NCBI GenBank assembly: GCA_964036155.1
Contig: OZ038423.1
Location: 8,261,249-8,325,248, forward strand
Direction: 5' to 3'
From: Diploscapter coronatus
Taxonomy: Eukaryota; Nematoda; Chromadorea; Rhabditida; Rhabditidae
DNA length: 64,000 nt
In this document: positions 13,101-25,600 of the stretch, one piece after another
How positions within the stretch are numbered: position 1 is the stretch's first letter
Layout of the letters: every line of letters begins with the position of its first letter
Made by a program: the position numbers and the translations under genes
Notes under the pieces: model-generated
Databases searched by the model: none
The model's input: only the letters and a program-made list of their open reading frames with translations
What the model was told of the DNA's origin: nothing

Positions 13101-13635
13101 AGGTGATTTTGATCATCTGTTTGAGCGCCTTGAAGCCCCATTCGCCCATTGTTTCGCCCTCGAGTTCTAGCACCTGAAATAAGCCATCTACTTGCAAGAT
13201 GTTTGATTCGCAGTCAATCAGAGGTCAGAAGTGTTCACAATGAGAAACACAATTGGACTGTACTGTCAACATTCTTACCCTTGATCAGAAAAAATATGTT
13301 ACCTTTTTAAAGGCAGCGATGGCCTCCTTGATGTTCCCCTCGGACTTGAGTCCCTTGGCATTGTAGTACTGATTCTCGAGGTCCACGTCTGGCTCTGACA
13401 CAGAGTCGTCTTCATATTCCTGAAAAATGCGAATCGTTCGATCATTTTAGATTTCTTATCCTTTTTCATCAAAGTTCAGCAGAATAATATTAATAGTATT
13501 ATTTTCAGTTTTTGCGCAATTTCGTATAGTCCTCAAAAGAATTGAAAATTCGAAGGTGAAATTTGAAAAATGACATCCGAAAATCCGTACAAATCCATAA
13601 TCCTCATCGTCATCCATGTTGTAGTCGTCACTCAT
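10131..13635 (-). CDS. CSN2: COP9 signalosome complex subunit 2
   Basis: About fourteen exons, mostly with TTTCAG-type acceptors, encode a protein of about 440-480 residues, the usual length for the family. The N-terminus [15 protein letters not shown] is followed by [40 protein letters not shown], and the helical TPR-like and PCI regions including [20 protein letters not shown] and [14 protein letters not shown]. The C-terminal exon (about 10131-10182) gives [16 protein letters not shown], matching the conserved last helix (human KWTNQLNSLNQAVV). CSN2 is a scaffold subunit of the COP9 signalosome, which removes NEDD8 from cullins. The insert before the last helix, an acidic and Ala-rich segment near 10660-10770, looks longer than in human. 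Two introns hold foldback repeats. The gene is divergent from TRAPPC1, with 228 bp between start codons. Confidence 0.93.
10286..10440. repeat. Foldback element (inverted repeat) in last CSN2 intron
   Basis: Two arms of about 50 bp, 10286-10335 and 10391-10440, are near-perfect reverse complements. Shared segments include AAAGTTTTTGACACT and GTTAAACATGA. About 55 bp of unique loop separates them. No coding content. It looks like a MITE or a stable hairpin. Confidence 0.85.
12868..12973. repeat. Foldback element in a CSN2 intron
   Basis: A 106-bp palindrome-like unit bounded by ACTAGGGAA and TTCCCTAGT. The inner arms share GTCACAATC/GATTGTGAC and TTCGACGA/TCGTCGAA and meet near CAATCGATAG. 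Its arms differ from those of the element at 10286. Confidence 0.85.
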
Positions 13636-13863
13636 CGCACTCACTCACTGGACGATGTTAGCCGAGCTCTGAACCAAGTAAGTAAGTCACTAATTAATGG
13701 CAACCAATGATAATTACCGCGAAAAAGTCGAGAACGAATGATATCGAAATCGAATAAGATGCAACGCAGCCTATGAAAACGGCGCAATAAAGAACTTGCA
13801 GACATGCATCGACTCGCTGCTTCCGTTGAAGATTCTTTTCGATTTTAGAATTTCAGAAGGAAA
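13636..13863. promoter_or_regulatory. Bidirectional promoter between CSN2 and TRAPPC1
   Basis: Only 228 bp separate the two divergent start codons, so this stretch must hold promoter and 5' leader sequence for both genes. A TTTCAG acceptor lies 7 nt before the TRAPPC1 ATG, and a TTCAG acceptor lies about 36 nt before the CSN2 ATG. No TATA box is obvious. Confidence 0.6.
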
Positions 13864-14729
13864 ATGACAATCTACAACTTCTACTTCTTCAACCGGAACG
13901 GCAAGTGCATCTATTACAAGGAGTGGAAGCGCGAGAAGCACTCGGGCATCAGCGACAGAACTGAGGTCAGTTAAAGTGACGAAAAATGGTAGACTCATTG
14001 AAATTTGTCAACTTCCCGTTATTCTTCTCCAAAATTCATGAAACTTTCAGGAGTTCAAGCTAATGTTCGGCATGCTAAGTTCGCTGTGTTCGTTCGCCGA
14101 ACGACTGTCGACGAAAGAAGGGTGAATCTCGAAACACTTCCCAACTTTGGACAGTAGTTCTTTCAGCCAGCAAGTAGTCCGACACTTCCGCACTTCATCC
14201 TACAAACTGACCTACATCGACACATCCACGGGGCTGCGAATGGCACTCAACACTGATCCGCACGCGGCCGGCATCCCAGAACTCATGAAACAGATTTATC
14301 GAGTGAGTTTTCTATTGGGACATTTTGAATCTTTCTCCTCCTTAACATAGAATCGAAAAGTAAAGGAAAATTTTTGGAGAACTTGAGAATCACATGATAT
14401 ATGCTAAGTGGAATAGGTGAGACATTTCATTCTCTTACAAAGAATACTTTTTCACATACCACGTATTATGTTATCATGTGTTTCTAAATTGGTGAATTTG
14501 GGTTAGGGAATTTTCTAAATGCTCATTTCAAAGAGATAAAGGAAATTATAGCTCATTCTTGTTCTCGAAGAAAAATATTCTTAACTTTTAGTCATCACCC
14601 TTGAAATTTCAGATATACGTGGATACAGTCCTGCGAAATCCGCTGCTGGATACGAGCGAGAAGATTGAGAGCGAGCTGTTCGCGTCCAGACTCGATCAGG
14701 TCATCATTCATCATTCGGCTTATGCATAA
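13864..14729 (+). CDS. TRAPPC1: TRAPP complex subunit 1 (Bet5), sedlin-like longin fold
   Basis: Four exons (about 13864-13964, 14052-14122, 14166-14300, 14614-14729) encode about 140 residues, the family's normal size (human 145). MTIYNFYFFNRNGKCIYYKE matches human MTVHNLYLFDRNGVCLHY. The second exon has EFKLMFGMLSSLCSF, the third SSYKLTYIDTSTGLRMALNTD, and the last NPLLDT...ESELFASRLDQ, all colinear with the human protein. The stop used here follows VIIHHSAYA; an extra 3' splice cannot be excluded. TRAPPC1 is a core subunit of the TRAPP tether, the Rab1/Ypt1 exchange factor for ER-to-Golgi traffic. The gene is convergent with the secreted orphan gene, with a 222-bp gap. Confidence 0.92.
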
Positions 14730-14951
14730 TCAGGAAGAACATAACGTAAAATACGAAGCTAAACTGGAAAAGTATATTTTTATTGTTAATACTGCAGATT
14801 ACGGCACTTTTCCAATTTACAATTCAAACTGAGATATTGAATACGGGTGAATGAAGTGTCTTCTTTTAGATACATTTCCAAAAATAAATTATTATTTATT
14901 AGGAGGAAATCTTGAGATCATTTCGCTTCAGGTGATTTTCACAATAGATAA

Positions 14952-15974
14952 TCAAGGTGGTGAAAACCGGAATGATAATCGATTTTTCCTGTTGTTATTC
15001 AATCCGGCTCCTACATAAATCGGGTCATAGCCTGGCACGCCAACAACCATCCCGGTGCTTTGGCCTTCTTTATCTATGAATCGAGCCGATGATGCGACAT
15101 CGGCCTAGAAAATGTACAACATTTATAAAATATTCGAAAATCCCACTAAATCGATGAGCTGATCCACAATTGGTTCTCTTTCCTTTGCAATTTGAGCAGC
15201 TTTCAGTCTGTGATATTTCAAAAGAGCCTTTTCACAGGCTACTTCAGTATCTTGAACGCATATTCTAAGGTCAGAATATTTTTTCTCAGGTTTAATAAAA
15301 AAAACACCAACTGTTTAGCCTTTGTCAGAGCAAATTCAGGAGTGTCTTCATTTGCTTGTGAGGCGATGCCTTTTTCGTAGGTCCTGAATTTTTTAAAAAG
15401 ATTTTTTCTATCAAATTTGTATCTCACCTTTGAGTTATAAAATGCAAATTAATCGGCTCGATATTGGGCAGAGGGAGATAAACCCCGTGTATGTCTTTCC
15501 TAGACTCTTCCTTACGGTCAGGAAAAATTGAAAAATTACCTATTGTTCTTGATCATAGCGTTCGTGTCCCAAAGAGAACCTTCTTCGGGGATTCGGAATT
15601 TAGCCTCTGTTCCGACGTCAGTTTCGGAATAATGATAGAAAGCTCGGGGAACTTGGAGATGGCCACCATCTACTGGGATCTGAAGAGCATTCTTTAGAAT
15701 TAAAAAAATCTCAATGAATTTAAAATTTCGAATATGTAAAGAGACGAAATTCCATCTTCATGATACTTTGATATAAGGACTTTCTTTTTCCAACCTGCAG
15801 ATTATGCTGACTAGGTCCAGATCCTCTAACTGTACCGAATGACATTTGATATTTCGGTCCATTGTAAGTGACCGCATCCTGCACTTTATATTCGTCGAAT
15901 CCAGGGAAATTACGATGATGATCTTCACCAGAAATTTCACCGGAAAAGCCGAAGAATACCAAGAGTATGAACAT
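14952..15974 (-). CDS. Secreted orphan protein
   Basis: Not recognised. The predicted start MFILLVFFGFSGEISG has a TGA immediately upstream in frame and looks like a short signal peptide. About six exons join in phase: 15794-15974, about 15553-15691, 15430-15505, 15312-15381, 15146-15266 and 14952-15105, for roughly 225 residues. The middle contains HSETD-like, LPLPNIEPINLHF and TEVACEKALLKYHRLKAAQI segments, the last predicted helical. The C-terminal part is Gly/Asn rich (VVGVPGYDPIYVGAG) and ends RLSFRFSPP. No catalytic motif and few cysteines are visible. The gene lies 316 bp downstream of GPN2 on the same strand, so co-transcription is possible. It could be a nematode-restricted secreted protein. 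Confidence 0.65.
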
Positions 15975-16290
15975 TCAAATTTGTGGAATGAAACATGGAA
16001 AGGTGAAAGTGAAAACGGAAAGAACGGGGATATCAATCAAGAAGAGGGAAGGGATAAAGGAGGGCGACCGAGATTATCCAAGATAAAGTCGTAAAAAGTT
16101 TCTCGACACTTTCACTGTTGGAATACGTTTATCAGTCAAAATAACAATAGTTCTTCAATAACAACAACAACAACAACAATAAGAATTAACCCGTAAAGTA
16201 GGAAATTTATACCTGTTATTTGAAGAGCAAAAATTTAAAGATTTCAAAAACCTACAGTGATCAGAAAACAACGGAATTTTATGACTTAGG
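15975..16290. other. Spacer between GPN2 and the secreted gene, with CAA microsatellite
   Basis: This 316-bp gap holds a short (CAA)n tract at about 16160-16178 and no gene. In a trans-splicing nematode this would be an intercistronic region. I see no TTTCAG acceptor near the downstream ATG, which weakens the operon reading for this pair. Confidence 0.5.
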
Positions 16291-17768
16291 TTAGATATTG
16301 AAAACGAGATCTCGTAGATCGCCCTGCTCAGTGAGGGAGAATCCGTTGGCCCTGTCAGCCAAATGAATCACGTGCAGCATGCTCTCCTTGTCCTGCACAT
16401 TCAGGGGTACGAAACTCAGCAAGTCGTAACTCGAAATCACCTGAAAATAAACTTGAGAAACGTAATATTTCTCTTAAAAAGTTACAAAATGAATGAATCG
16501 CATATTTTCTACGAATAATGAATTGTGAGAAAAAACTACCTCGCAAATCGCCGTGTTCAGCTTCTTGTACTGCTCAAGACCGGGAACGTCCTAGAAATAA
16601 AATTAACAGAATTGTAAAGAAAATCTTACATTGAGGAAGTCAGAGAGTTTGGAAGGGTCAGGAAGCCACTGGAAGAATTCCAAGTCGAATGTGCCCGCGT
16701 CCGAGAACAAGTCGGCTTTCGACAGAATGTTCACTTGCGGCATCTCCATCGTTACCATCGTCGCTGAAATCGAAGAAATTTTTAAGAAAGACATAGCTTC
16801 CTGCTTCGAAAAAGATTTTTTGTTGTTGTAAATCTTTAACTTTGGAAACAAACATCATTTGCAAAAAACAATGTTTGGAAAAACTAACCTAAAGTTGATA
16901 GGGCGACAGAAATGAACTTGGCAGGATCGTTGCAGTAGAGTGAGTCAGAGAGATGCAGGGCACACAAACGGACACCTGCCTTCTCGAGATGACGGATCAC
17001 CTGAATATGTTGATGGTGATTTTGAAAAAAAACGTGATCTTTACCTTCCAAAGCTCGCCTTCACTCTTGTACAGTTCGACTTGTCCTGAAAAACAAACTT
17101 TGAATAAAAAGAACGCGTACTTGATGAAGAAGTTTCAACGACTTTCATAAATGCCCTTCTTATTTTGCGACTTTTTTCTAGGAAATTTTCTCTTTGAATT
17201 TGGCAGTTATATTTTTGCAGCGATAGAACTCACCCGGACAATCGATGATGATGTACGTGTCCTTGTTGTCCATGATTTTCTGCAGCAGCCAGTCCTTGTT
17301 CTCGCAGAGCGTCTCAATGCAGTATTTGAGTGCTCCATTCGGGCCCAAGTCAAGTCGATCCATCACCTCCTCCACTGTTATCAGCTCCTAGAATTTAGTT
17401 TTCAGTATGTGAAATTCAAATTCAAAATAATCTGAGAAAACAAGTTCAATTAGTTTAGATTTTTTGTATAGCCCCGAAAGAAGTTAGCAGGAAAAAATTT
17501 ATTGCCAGTTTCGAAAGATAAGAAAGGTTCACGTCAGGACAAGTGTAGTTTCATAAACCTACCTTAATGTCGACGCTGTGCTCGTACGGAACGTAGTCGT
17601 TGGCAGGATCCAGGTTGATTGCACAAAACGGGCGCTTCATCTAAATAGTTATTTTCGTGTTTTCTTCCGGAAATAAAACCATTTTACCTGCGTGAACATA
17701 TCGCAGAGTCCGGAAACGAAAGTGCTCTTGCCCGATCCGGGCGCACCGATCACGAGCACACCGTGCAT
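16291..17768 (-). CDS. GPN2: GPN-loop GTPase 2
   Basis: About seven exons encode about 290 residues. MHGVLVIGAPGSGKSTFVSG carries the Walker A P-loop GAPGSGKST. The next exon starts MKRPFCAINLDPANDYVPYE (NLDPAN motif). DRLDLGPNGALKYCIE contains the diagnostic Gly-Pro-Asn loop, DCPGQVELYKSEGELW is the G3 region, and NILSKADLF corresponds to the G4 NxxxKxD region, here SKAD. The stretch SFVPLNVQDKESM and the C-terminal HLADRANGFSL follow human GPN2 (SFIPLNIQDKES, DKANGY) more closely than GPN1 or GPN3. GPN GTPases help assemble and import RNA polymerase II and III. An acceptor lies 2 nt before the ATG. The tail after the GTPase fold is short compared with human GPN2. Confidence 0.93.
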
Positions 17769-18627
17769 CGCTGAAGATGAAAACAAATCAATAAATCGAT
17801 AAAAATAGAGTTGAAACGAAAATGAACAAGTGTTTGAAAATGGGTGTCACTGAATTTACACTCCTCAGCGTTCAAGCAGCGTATCCATATGGATCCATGG
17901 GGATTCACAGTTTGCTAATTTGTGGATCCGTGTGGATCCACACTCATTCACATCGACCCACAGCACTGCGGATCCGCAAGTTACCTCACATGGATACGCA
18001 GTTTGAGCGCTGAGTCGTTTCGCGCAAACATTCGATCGTTGAGGGTCCAGTTGCGGACCGGTCTATGCGCTGCATGTGATGTAGGCGAATGGGGGGCATT
18101 GCAAAGCAGTGCAAGCCAATGCAACCGAGTGCACTCAAATATCGATCCAATCCATTTTCATCTTTTTTCTTCCTTCCCCGTTCATCCCCAATTAGTTGTG
18201 CAACCTTTCGCAATCCTCATTTCCCAGTCCGTTTTGGTCAATCATTTTTCCGAATTCTAGAACTCACCAATAACTCTCGTCGTCTTTTCGAAACATTCCA
18301 CAAACTTATCAACTTTTTCGTGTTCATCAGAATTCGGAACTTTATAAATTCGATTCATTTGTTGGCAAAAGCTTTAAACATTCGCCAATACTTTTCTAGA
18401 GCTTTAAAATTAGTTGAGTTTTGCAGATATTTTGTCGCTCAAACAGTCAACCCATTTCTCGTCCCGTTCACTGATCCATATCAGCTGACCTGCCTGTCTG
18501 ACTACTTTCTGTACTTTGCAAGTGGTAAGCAAGTTTCTGATCTTTGATAATCAAGTATTTTGTCAAGTTTCAGCTCCCTACTTGTCTCTCGTCGATTTTC
18601 CATCAAAATTTTGTGACTCGTGACGAG
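17769..18627. other. Divergent intergenic region with foldback repeat
   Basis: An 859-bp stretch between the divergent GPN2 and ARIH1 starts. It contains the GGATCC-rich foldback (17865-18013) and a candidate leader acceptor, TTTCAG near 18573, for ARIH1. No coding exon was recognised. It probably holds promoters for both genes. Confidence 0.55.
17865..18013. repeat. GGATCC-rich foldback element
   Basis: Terminal arms 17865-17888 and 17990-18013 are reverse complements at 21 of 24 positions (TCAGCG..CAA.C.GCGTATCCAT). The interior has four GGATCC sites (17891, 17924, 17934, 17970) set in smaller palindromes such as TGTGGATCCGTGTGGATCCA. It is more GC-rich than the flanks and has no open frame with coding character. 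Confidence 0.82.
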
Positions 18628-21600
18628 ATGGCTGACGACGATGATTACTACGAGCAGTACTCGAATTCCAGCAGCGATGGAGAAGATGTTGATGTGAGCA
18701 TTTAAAAAAAAATTCTGTTAATAGATGAAGAATACAGAACATGTATTCCCTCCCACTCAACTATCACTTTTCCAAACAGTCTAGATCAAGCAACTTTGCC
18801 AGAAATAGTGTTTTCGTTTGAAGTTATCAAATTAGCATACATTTTTGAAAAAAAAATCGCTCTTGCATTTCATCTCTCATTACCCCTGATGGCAACTTCC
18901 CGATTGACTTCAAACGACAACAAATGCAACGATGTCAACAGTAATTACGTGCGTGTTTGTGCGTCTCTGCAACTTGATCCGCGAATATGCGGAGACAGTT
19001 TCTTAATTAATCAAACTCTGTCTTATGAAATCAAAAATGACATGTTCGATTTTGAAATTCGAAATAGGAATCTCAGTCGACTGTTCTGCTCAGAATTATC
19101 GACAATCAAAAGCGATAATAATCGTGTATGTTTGCAGCTCGTGAGCGAGGATGACGGCATCGCGATGGAGAGCGAGGATGCAGCCGGAGTGTCGAACAAC
19201 GTGCGGGAGTCGCAAGAGATCGAGAGCAGGACGATGACTGTCAAGGACCTGGCCGTCGAGATGCGCGACACCATCAGCGACGTCGCCAACATCGTCGGCA
19301 TCTCGCCCGGAATGTGCAGAATTCTGCTCCACAAGTAGGCATTTCAAAAGAAAACTAAAGAAGTGATAGGGGAAGAATTTATGACAACTACTTCAAAGCG
19401 TCATTTGCTGGCTTTTAGAATTTCCAAGATCTTATCTTATCTTTCAAGAATTTTTGAATACCGCTTTTCTTGTTCAAAGGCGTGGTTTACCCCCTTCTAG
19501 AACATACCTTTGCAAGATGGGCGCCATTAAATAATAGTTCGTTCATCTTTCTGAATGAAATAATGTGAATAAGAACGGTTCTCTATTCAAATAGTTTTGA
19601 GAACCTCACTAACAGCATTCTTTAAGGTTTCAATGGCAAAAGGAATCGCTGTTGGAGAGGTACTACGAGGCCACTAATGCTGATGCATTCCTTCGACAAG
19701 CGCAGGTCGGTTATTTACAGTTTTATCAAGTTTAGTAGGCTATGGGAAAGATCGTGAGAAATTTAATGTTATCGTTCTCTCATATTTTCTTTATAAAAAA
19801 TTTTTCTAGCCCAATTCAGCAGTTTCTTGAATACATTAAAGTTTTGCATTTTTCAGGTGTTGCCAAAGGTAGCTATAGAGAGGCCGAAATCCAATATTGG
19901 AGACTGTGATGTGTGCTGCGACACTACACAGCTCTGCGGACTAGCCTGCAACCATCTCGCCTGCGACACTTGCTGGAAGTCTTATCTCGAAACTAAGGTA
20001 ATCATGAGAGAAAGTTTTCCAAAATCCTGACCTGATGCTTCTTTTGTGAAGAAAGCATCTATTTATTTTTTAACCCCTTCATCTTACGAACATCGATTTT
20101 AAAAAGAAAAACGATTCTGTTTGCACACAAATCTAATTCTCAAAAATGCAGTTTTCTTCAGATAACGGACGGCAACACCAGCGAGATCCAGTGCATTGCG
20201 AGCAACTGTCAGCTGCTCATCGAGGATGAAAAGGTGAAGAGAATTGACTTGACAAATTTGAATAATAAATTATGCTCTGCAGGTGCTCCACTACGTGACG
20301 GATCCGAAAATTCGCGCTGTGTACGAGAAACTGCAGATCAATAGCTACGTCGAGACCAATAGACTCCTCAAGTGGTGCCCCACGGCTGATTGTGGAAGGG
20401 CTATCAAAGTACGGAATTGAAAGAAATGCATTTTCCCACTTGTAAAGTATTAGAGCTGTTTTTAGAGATGAAAAAAAAATTTAAAGAATAGTTTGAATTT
20501 CTATTTTTTCTCAATTCCCTTTCTACCTGGTTATATTCATGCCAACTAACTCGATATTTTTTGACTTACAAGCACACATCTCTCTGAATTTCCAGGTCCA
20601 ACAGTCGGAAGCCCGCCCGGTCCTATGCGAGTCGTGCAGGCAGCGATTCTGCTTTGGGTGCTCGTACGAATGGCATGAACCGGTTAATTGCAGACTGCTC
20701 AAGCTGTGGATGAAGAAGTGTCAGGACGACTCTGAAACTTCGAACTGGATCAATGCCAACACGAAAGAGTGCCCCAAATGCAATGTGAGTTCTTCTTCTA
20801 CGAATGAAAATCGTTTGTCTTATCGATTTATTTCGTTATAACAACAAGCTACCAATGGCATTGAAAAAGCTTGAAAAGTGGCAATTCAATAAGGTTGAAG
20901 AACTACTCTCTATCGAAAGGGTTATAAAGCTCAGATGGTGAACATTTTCAAAGTTGAGGCATCTAAAACTCATTACAACTTAAATTTGCTCTTGTTACGG
21001 AAAAATTAAACATGACTATTTGCTGAAAATGAAACGATTTTTTTCTATTCAAGGCGACGATCGAGAAGGATGGAGGCTGCAATCATATGACCTGCCGCAA
21101 CCAAGCCTGTAGAGCGGAATTCTGCTGGATGTGTCTGGGCGCGTGGGAGCCGCACGGCAACAGCTGGTACAACTGCAACCGATTCGACGACAGCAACGCG
21201 AAGAATGCGAGGAGCGCACAGGAACAGTCCAGGGCTGCGTTGCAGAGATATCTGCATTTCTACAATCGCTACATGGGGCATCAACAGAGCTTGAGACTCG
21301 AGGCTAAGGTAACAATACATAATTTGAAATATGAAAATTTATGCAGAAGTAAGACAATTTCTGAACACCAATTCAAAATCGCCTTTTCTATCAAACCTGA
21401 GGTTAATTTTGAAATTCTTCCGAACGTTTTAATGAATTTGGACGTTGAATAGGAAATCTAGTTGACGACGAGATGAAGAGTCTTACACTTTTCTTTGTTT
21501 TAACTCGCTTTTCTACCCATAATTACGGATCTCGTTAGTTCATCATTTAGAAATTGCTTTAAATAATATCAGCCTTCAAAACAGTTCTATTTTTCATTCA

Positions 21601-22631
21601 AAATTTGGAAGACAAGATAATCAATGCAAATACGACAAAAGGTGGTGTTTTTGAAACCTATTTAAATTTTCAGCTGTACGCGACAGTGAAGACGAAGATG
21701 GAGCAGATGCAGCAGCAATCGATGTCGTGGATCGAGGTGCAGTTCCTCCGCAAGGCTGTCGACGTGCTGTCCGAATGCAGACGCACTCTCATGTACACCT
21801 ATGCATTTGCATACTATCTCAAGAAGGACAATCAATCCATGATTTTCGAGGACAACCAGAAGGTCAGTCTAAAAATTGGATTTGAAAAAAGCATACTTTT
21901 TGACTAAAATAAAATATTTGAACAAGAAAATGAAAGATTCCTTTTTCTTTTATCGTATTTCTTATAAACTACAAAATATTTCGAGTTCCTTTTCCATAGT
22001 TTAGAGGAAAAACTTGAGTTGATTATTTACATGTTTCAGGACTTGGAAATGGCTACGGAGCAGCTCTCGGAATTCCTGGAGCGTGATCTGGAGAATGAGA
22101 ACCTCGTCACTCTCAAACAGAAGGTACTGTTAATTTTAAAGTTTACTGACGAACCCTTTTTATTATAAATAGTAGTTGGACTTGACAAAAACTATATGGA
22201 TACTAATTTTCAGTGTAGGTACCGATATTTTCATAGATAGCCAGTGTAAATATTTCTGGCGCTGGCAATTTAATTCCAAGTTTTGGTTCAAGTCACAGCT
22301 ATAACTTGAATGAATGATTAATGTTATTTTCTCCATTTATAAATGACTTTCGTTTGCAGGTGCAAGACAAGTATCGCTACGTCGACCATCGGCGTCAGAT
22401 TCTGCTCAAGTACTGCAGGTAAGAAGAAGGAAAAAATAGGCAATTTTTAGATGACGTGAGAAAATTTATAGTTAGAAATAGAGAGAAGATTGAAGGTGGA
22501 GAGAATTGACGTGAGAAGGATTAGTATTGTCATCTCGTCATTGCACAGTTACCGAAGAAATTGATTTGATTACGTCGTACTGTAATTTCAGAGAAGGGCA
22601 GGAAAAAGAGGAGTGGGAGTTCAATGCTTGA
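18628..22631 (+). CDS. ARIH1: E3 ubiquitin-protein ligase ARIH1 (Ariadne-1), RBR type
   Basis: Eleven or twelve exons encode about 500 residues. [20 protein letters not shown] starts an acidic N-terminus. Then come the UBA-like region ([20 protein letters not shown]), RING1 ([20 protein letters not shown]), the IBR domain ([29 protein letters not shown]), and RING2 ([20 protein letters not shown]) with the catalytic Cys in DGGCNHM. The ariadne domain ends in [16 protein letters not shown]. Order and spacing match human ARIH1 throughout. RBR ligases take ubiquitin from an E2 onto the RING2 Cys before transfer; ARIH1 works with neddylated cullin-RING ligases. The first exon (18628-18693) is followed by an intron of about 440 bp that contains an unrelated open frame. 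All zinc ligands checked are present, so the enzyme should be active. Confidence 0.95.
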
Positions 22632-25600
22632 GACTGACAGGACGTATGTCTGTCACTCAACCGCTCAACACAAATTCTATCTAACAAAATACAGGTAAAA
22701 ATTATGCATTTTTAAAAGGATAGGTTTTAGCATGTATTGAAAAACTGAGCATTTCTGTCAAGGCTATTTCCAAGCTTTGAAAATAAAATTCCTTTCGCAT
22801 ATTAATTAGAAATCATAACATTCTAAATAGGTCATAAGAACTTCTTGCAGGTGTCCTAAACAAATCACTCGGTGCCCCTTGTGTCTCTGCCTTCTCTGCG
22901 TCTCTCCAACTCCACCGCCCCTCTCTACACTATCTCCACTCTTCCTCTGCGTTTCTGCTCCAATTAACCAGAAATTCGTAATTTATGCAAAAACGCTTCA
23001 AATCAGCCGCGGACGCTCAACTGGTTTGTGTAAAATAAATAGTACACCCCGGGGTGCTTATCTTCTAATCGACCTTGGTAGATCCGATTTGTTGGTTTCG
23101 TAAAAATGTAAAGAAAAACCTGACCAATTACTTAATTTTTATCGAATTTGTCCCATTTTTAATTGTAAATCTCTAATCACCAACGGTAACAGAGATCCAT
23201 CTAATTTTAGCGTGATTTTATCTAATTTTAACTGAAAACTTTCCATAGCCTTTTTAAATACTCCATTTTTGGAGGCTTCTGTATAAATTAGCTCGGTTGA
23301 ATCAAACTCATGGGTCTTCCTTTCAATGATATTTTAGTTGATCAAACTTGTGCTCTATTTTCGACCTAATTATAGTCACATAAAAGTCCACTTTTATGTA
23401 CAGCGATTTTGGAATATCAAGACTTTTAATTTTTTCTTTAAGCTGCTCATTTTCAGTGGCGGTCAAATGTTGGCACCCTTTTTTCGCGCTACTAGTTTAC
23501 ATATTTTTCACTGATTCGACTAACTTTTCAGGATTTTTTTCTGCTGATATACAATAATTCTAAATTCATAAGATAAGTGCATCTCATAGCTGAACTGACA
23601 ACATAAATAAGAAGTGGCGATGCAAACTTTGAACGCTGCAGTATGCTTATTTTTACTACAAGTATTTTCAAGGCCTTGATATTCGACCTATTCCTTTAAA
23701 GTTTATTTCTATGATTGTGAAAATCACAAATCGAATCGACCTTCTTATCGACTTCTTCTGTCTGTTTGCCTGTCCATTTTCATCTTCATACGGTCAATTT
23801 TAGCCCCATTCTAGTGACGCTAATCATTCGACTTTCATCCTGTCTTTGTCCCATTATTTCGTCGTCGGTTTTGTTTTATCCCTCTCCCTTATATCAGATT
23901 TTAGCGAGAATAAACTTCTCAAATCGAATTTTTGTTGAAAGTAATATTCAATCAAAAGCTGGATAGCTCTTCAAATTATACAATCCTATAGAATCTCAGG
24001 CAATCTTTAGCACAAAGTCACGAATGAAATTCTTGACTGGAATTTTTCTGCATGATTCACCTGACAGTTCTGTGAAAATATTATCTGTCGAACAGCCAAA
24101 GATCGGGTAATGAAGAATGATTTTCGTGAAAATAAGAAAAATGTATTCTAATTTGATAAGTTATTTACGAATGAAAGTTGCAACATTTTCACGTTACGAT
24201 ATTCCGATGTTGCGACATTTCCGAGTTACTTAAATTCACTAAATTATTATTAGTCATCCTTAATGAGTATTTCCATTAGTCAAGACTACATTTCGTATCA
24301 ATATCACCAAAACAGGTGATTTAAATTGAACATTTGAAGTTTGAATATTAAATTTTGTTGTTGGTTACAGAGTTTATTCATGAAAATTATTAAATGATTT
24401 GGAAATAATAAAATTAAAATTCATGATAAATGACGCCATTTATTTTCGGCTAGGTTTGTATTTCAGGGGAGTTGACTATCTGCATACATTACTGAGATAT
24501 TTCAAATTCTCTGTAAAGTTATTCAAAGAGGATAAAACGAGATAGTAATTAAAAAAGATAACATTAAAACTCAAAAATGATTTCACAAATGTTAAAAACT
24601 CGAAATTTTTCAAAAAAGGAAAGATTTAGATTGTTGATTCTCAATGACTAACAGTTGAAACCACCATATGATTTGTGGCTGGTAAGCAACTCTTCCTGAA
24701 TAATATCGATTTTGAAATGATGGAAGATTAAAATTGGCTGTGACTATCATCGGATTTAAGTGTGATCCAGGGATCCTGATTGTGAGGGTTGACAAAGGAG
24801 CGATATATTTTTTCGGCTTAACTTGTGCAAATAAATATGCGTTAATTTCGCAAAAATGAAGCCCTACATTATTATTTGTAGATCTTTTCCGAATTCAAAG
24901 TCTGAGCCCGTTATAAAGCATGATTGAAATCGGTTAATGATTAGAATATAGGCACATTAGCCTATTAAACTAGCTTGTTTTCTGACGGAGTTGCTTCACT
25001 CAAATTAACACTTTGTAAGTAGTAGTTTTGTTTCAGCTTACAATTAGTCGGAATTTTCAGATATCCACAAGGTGATTTTAATAGGATAATTGATGTACGT
25101 AGACTGTATTCTGATACCAGTAATGTATGAATTTTATCTTACAAGCTAAGATGCTACACTGATATCAGCTATCTTCGAACAGAATGAATAAGCAATGTTT
25201 TTATTGAACGTTTGACAAATTTTTAGAATATATTTAAATTGATAAAGTAAAATGAGTAAATCAATTCCAGTAAAAAAACTAAGCAGTCGTGAGCTGTATA
25301 AACTTTGTCTATACATATAGAACGTCTTTTCATATTTTACCATAATTTCAGACCAATCTTGGCCAATAATGATAAAATACCATTCGAATGCAGTTGCTTC
25401 GGACCATGAGGTGTAACTTCAATAACTTTGACTAATTCTTTCTTAACCGGTGATATAGTAGTGTTGCTCTTCTAAAATTGTTCCTTTTTCTTTTACATGC
25501 ATATGTACATAAACTACCTTGATCAATCCTCTCACTAAGAAAAACAGGGTAATTATTTGGAGGCATGGTCCATATAGGGAAATAATAGCAGAAATCTGCT

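Noticed and set aside
16157..16180. CRISPR-like short repeat
   Set aside because: It is a simple CAA microsatellite with no spacers; the genome is eukaryotic.
19138..19334. Minus-strand open frames opposite ARIH1 exon 2
   Set aside because: Antisense shadows of a conserved GC-richer exon.
18796..19338. 180-codon plus-strand frame starting before ARIH1 exon 2
   Set aside because: Only the part from 19138 matches ARIH1. The upstream part reads through the intron after a good GTGAGC donor at 18694.
25146..25343. Minus-strand frame with a hydrophobic stretch downstream of the 7-TM gene
   Set aside because: The receptor model already ends at 26335, and no phase-compatible splice links the two.
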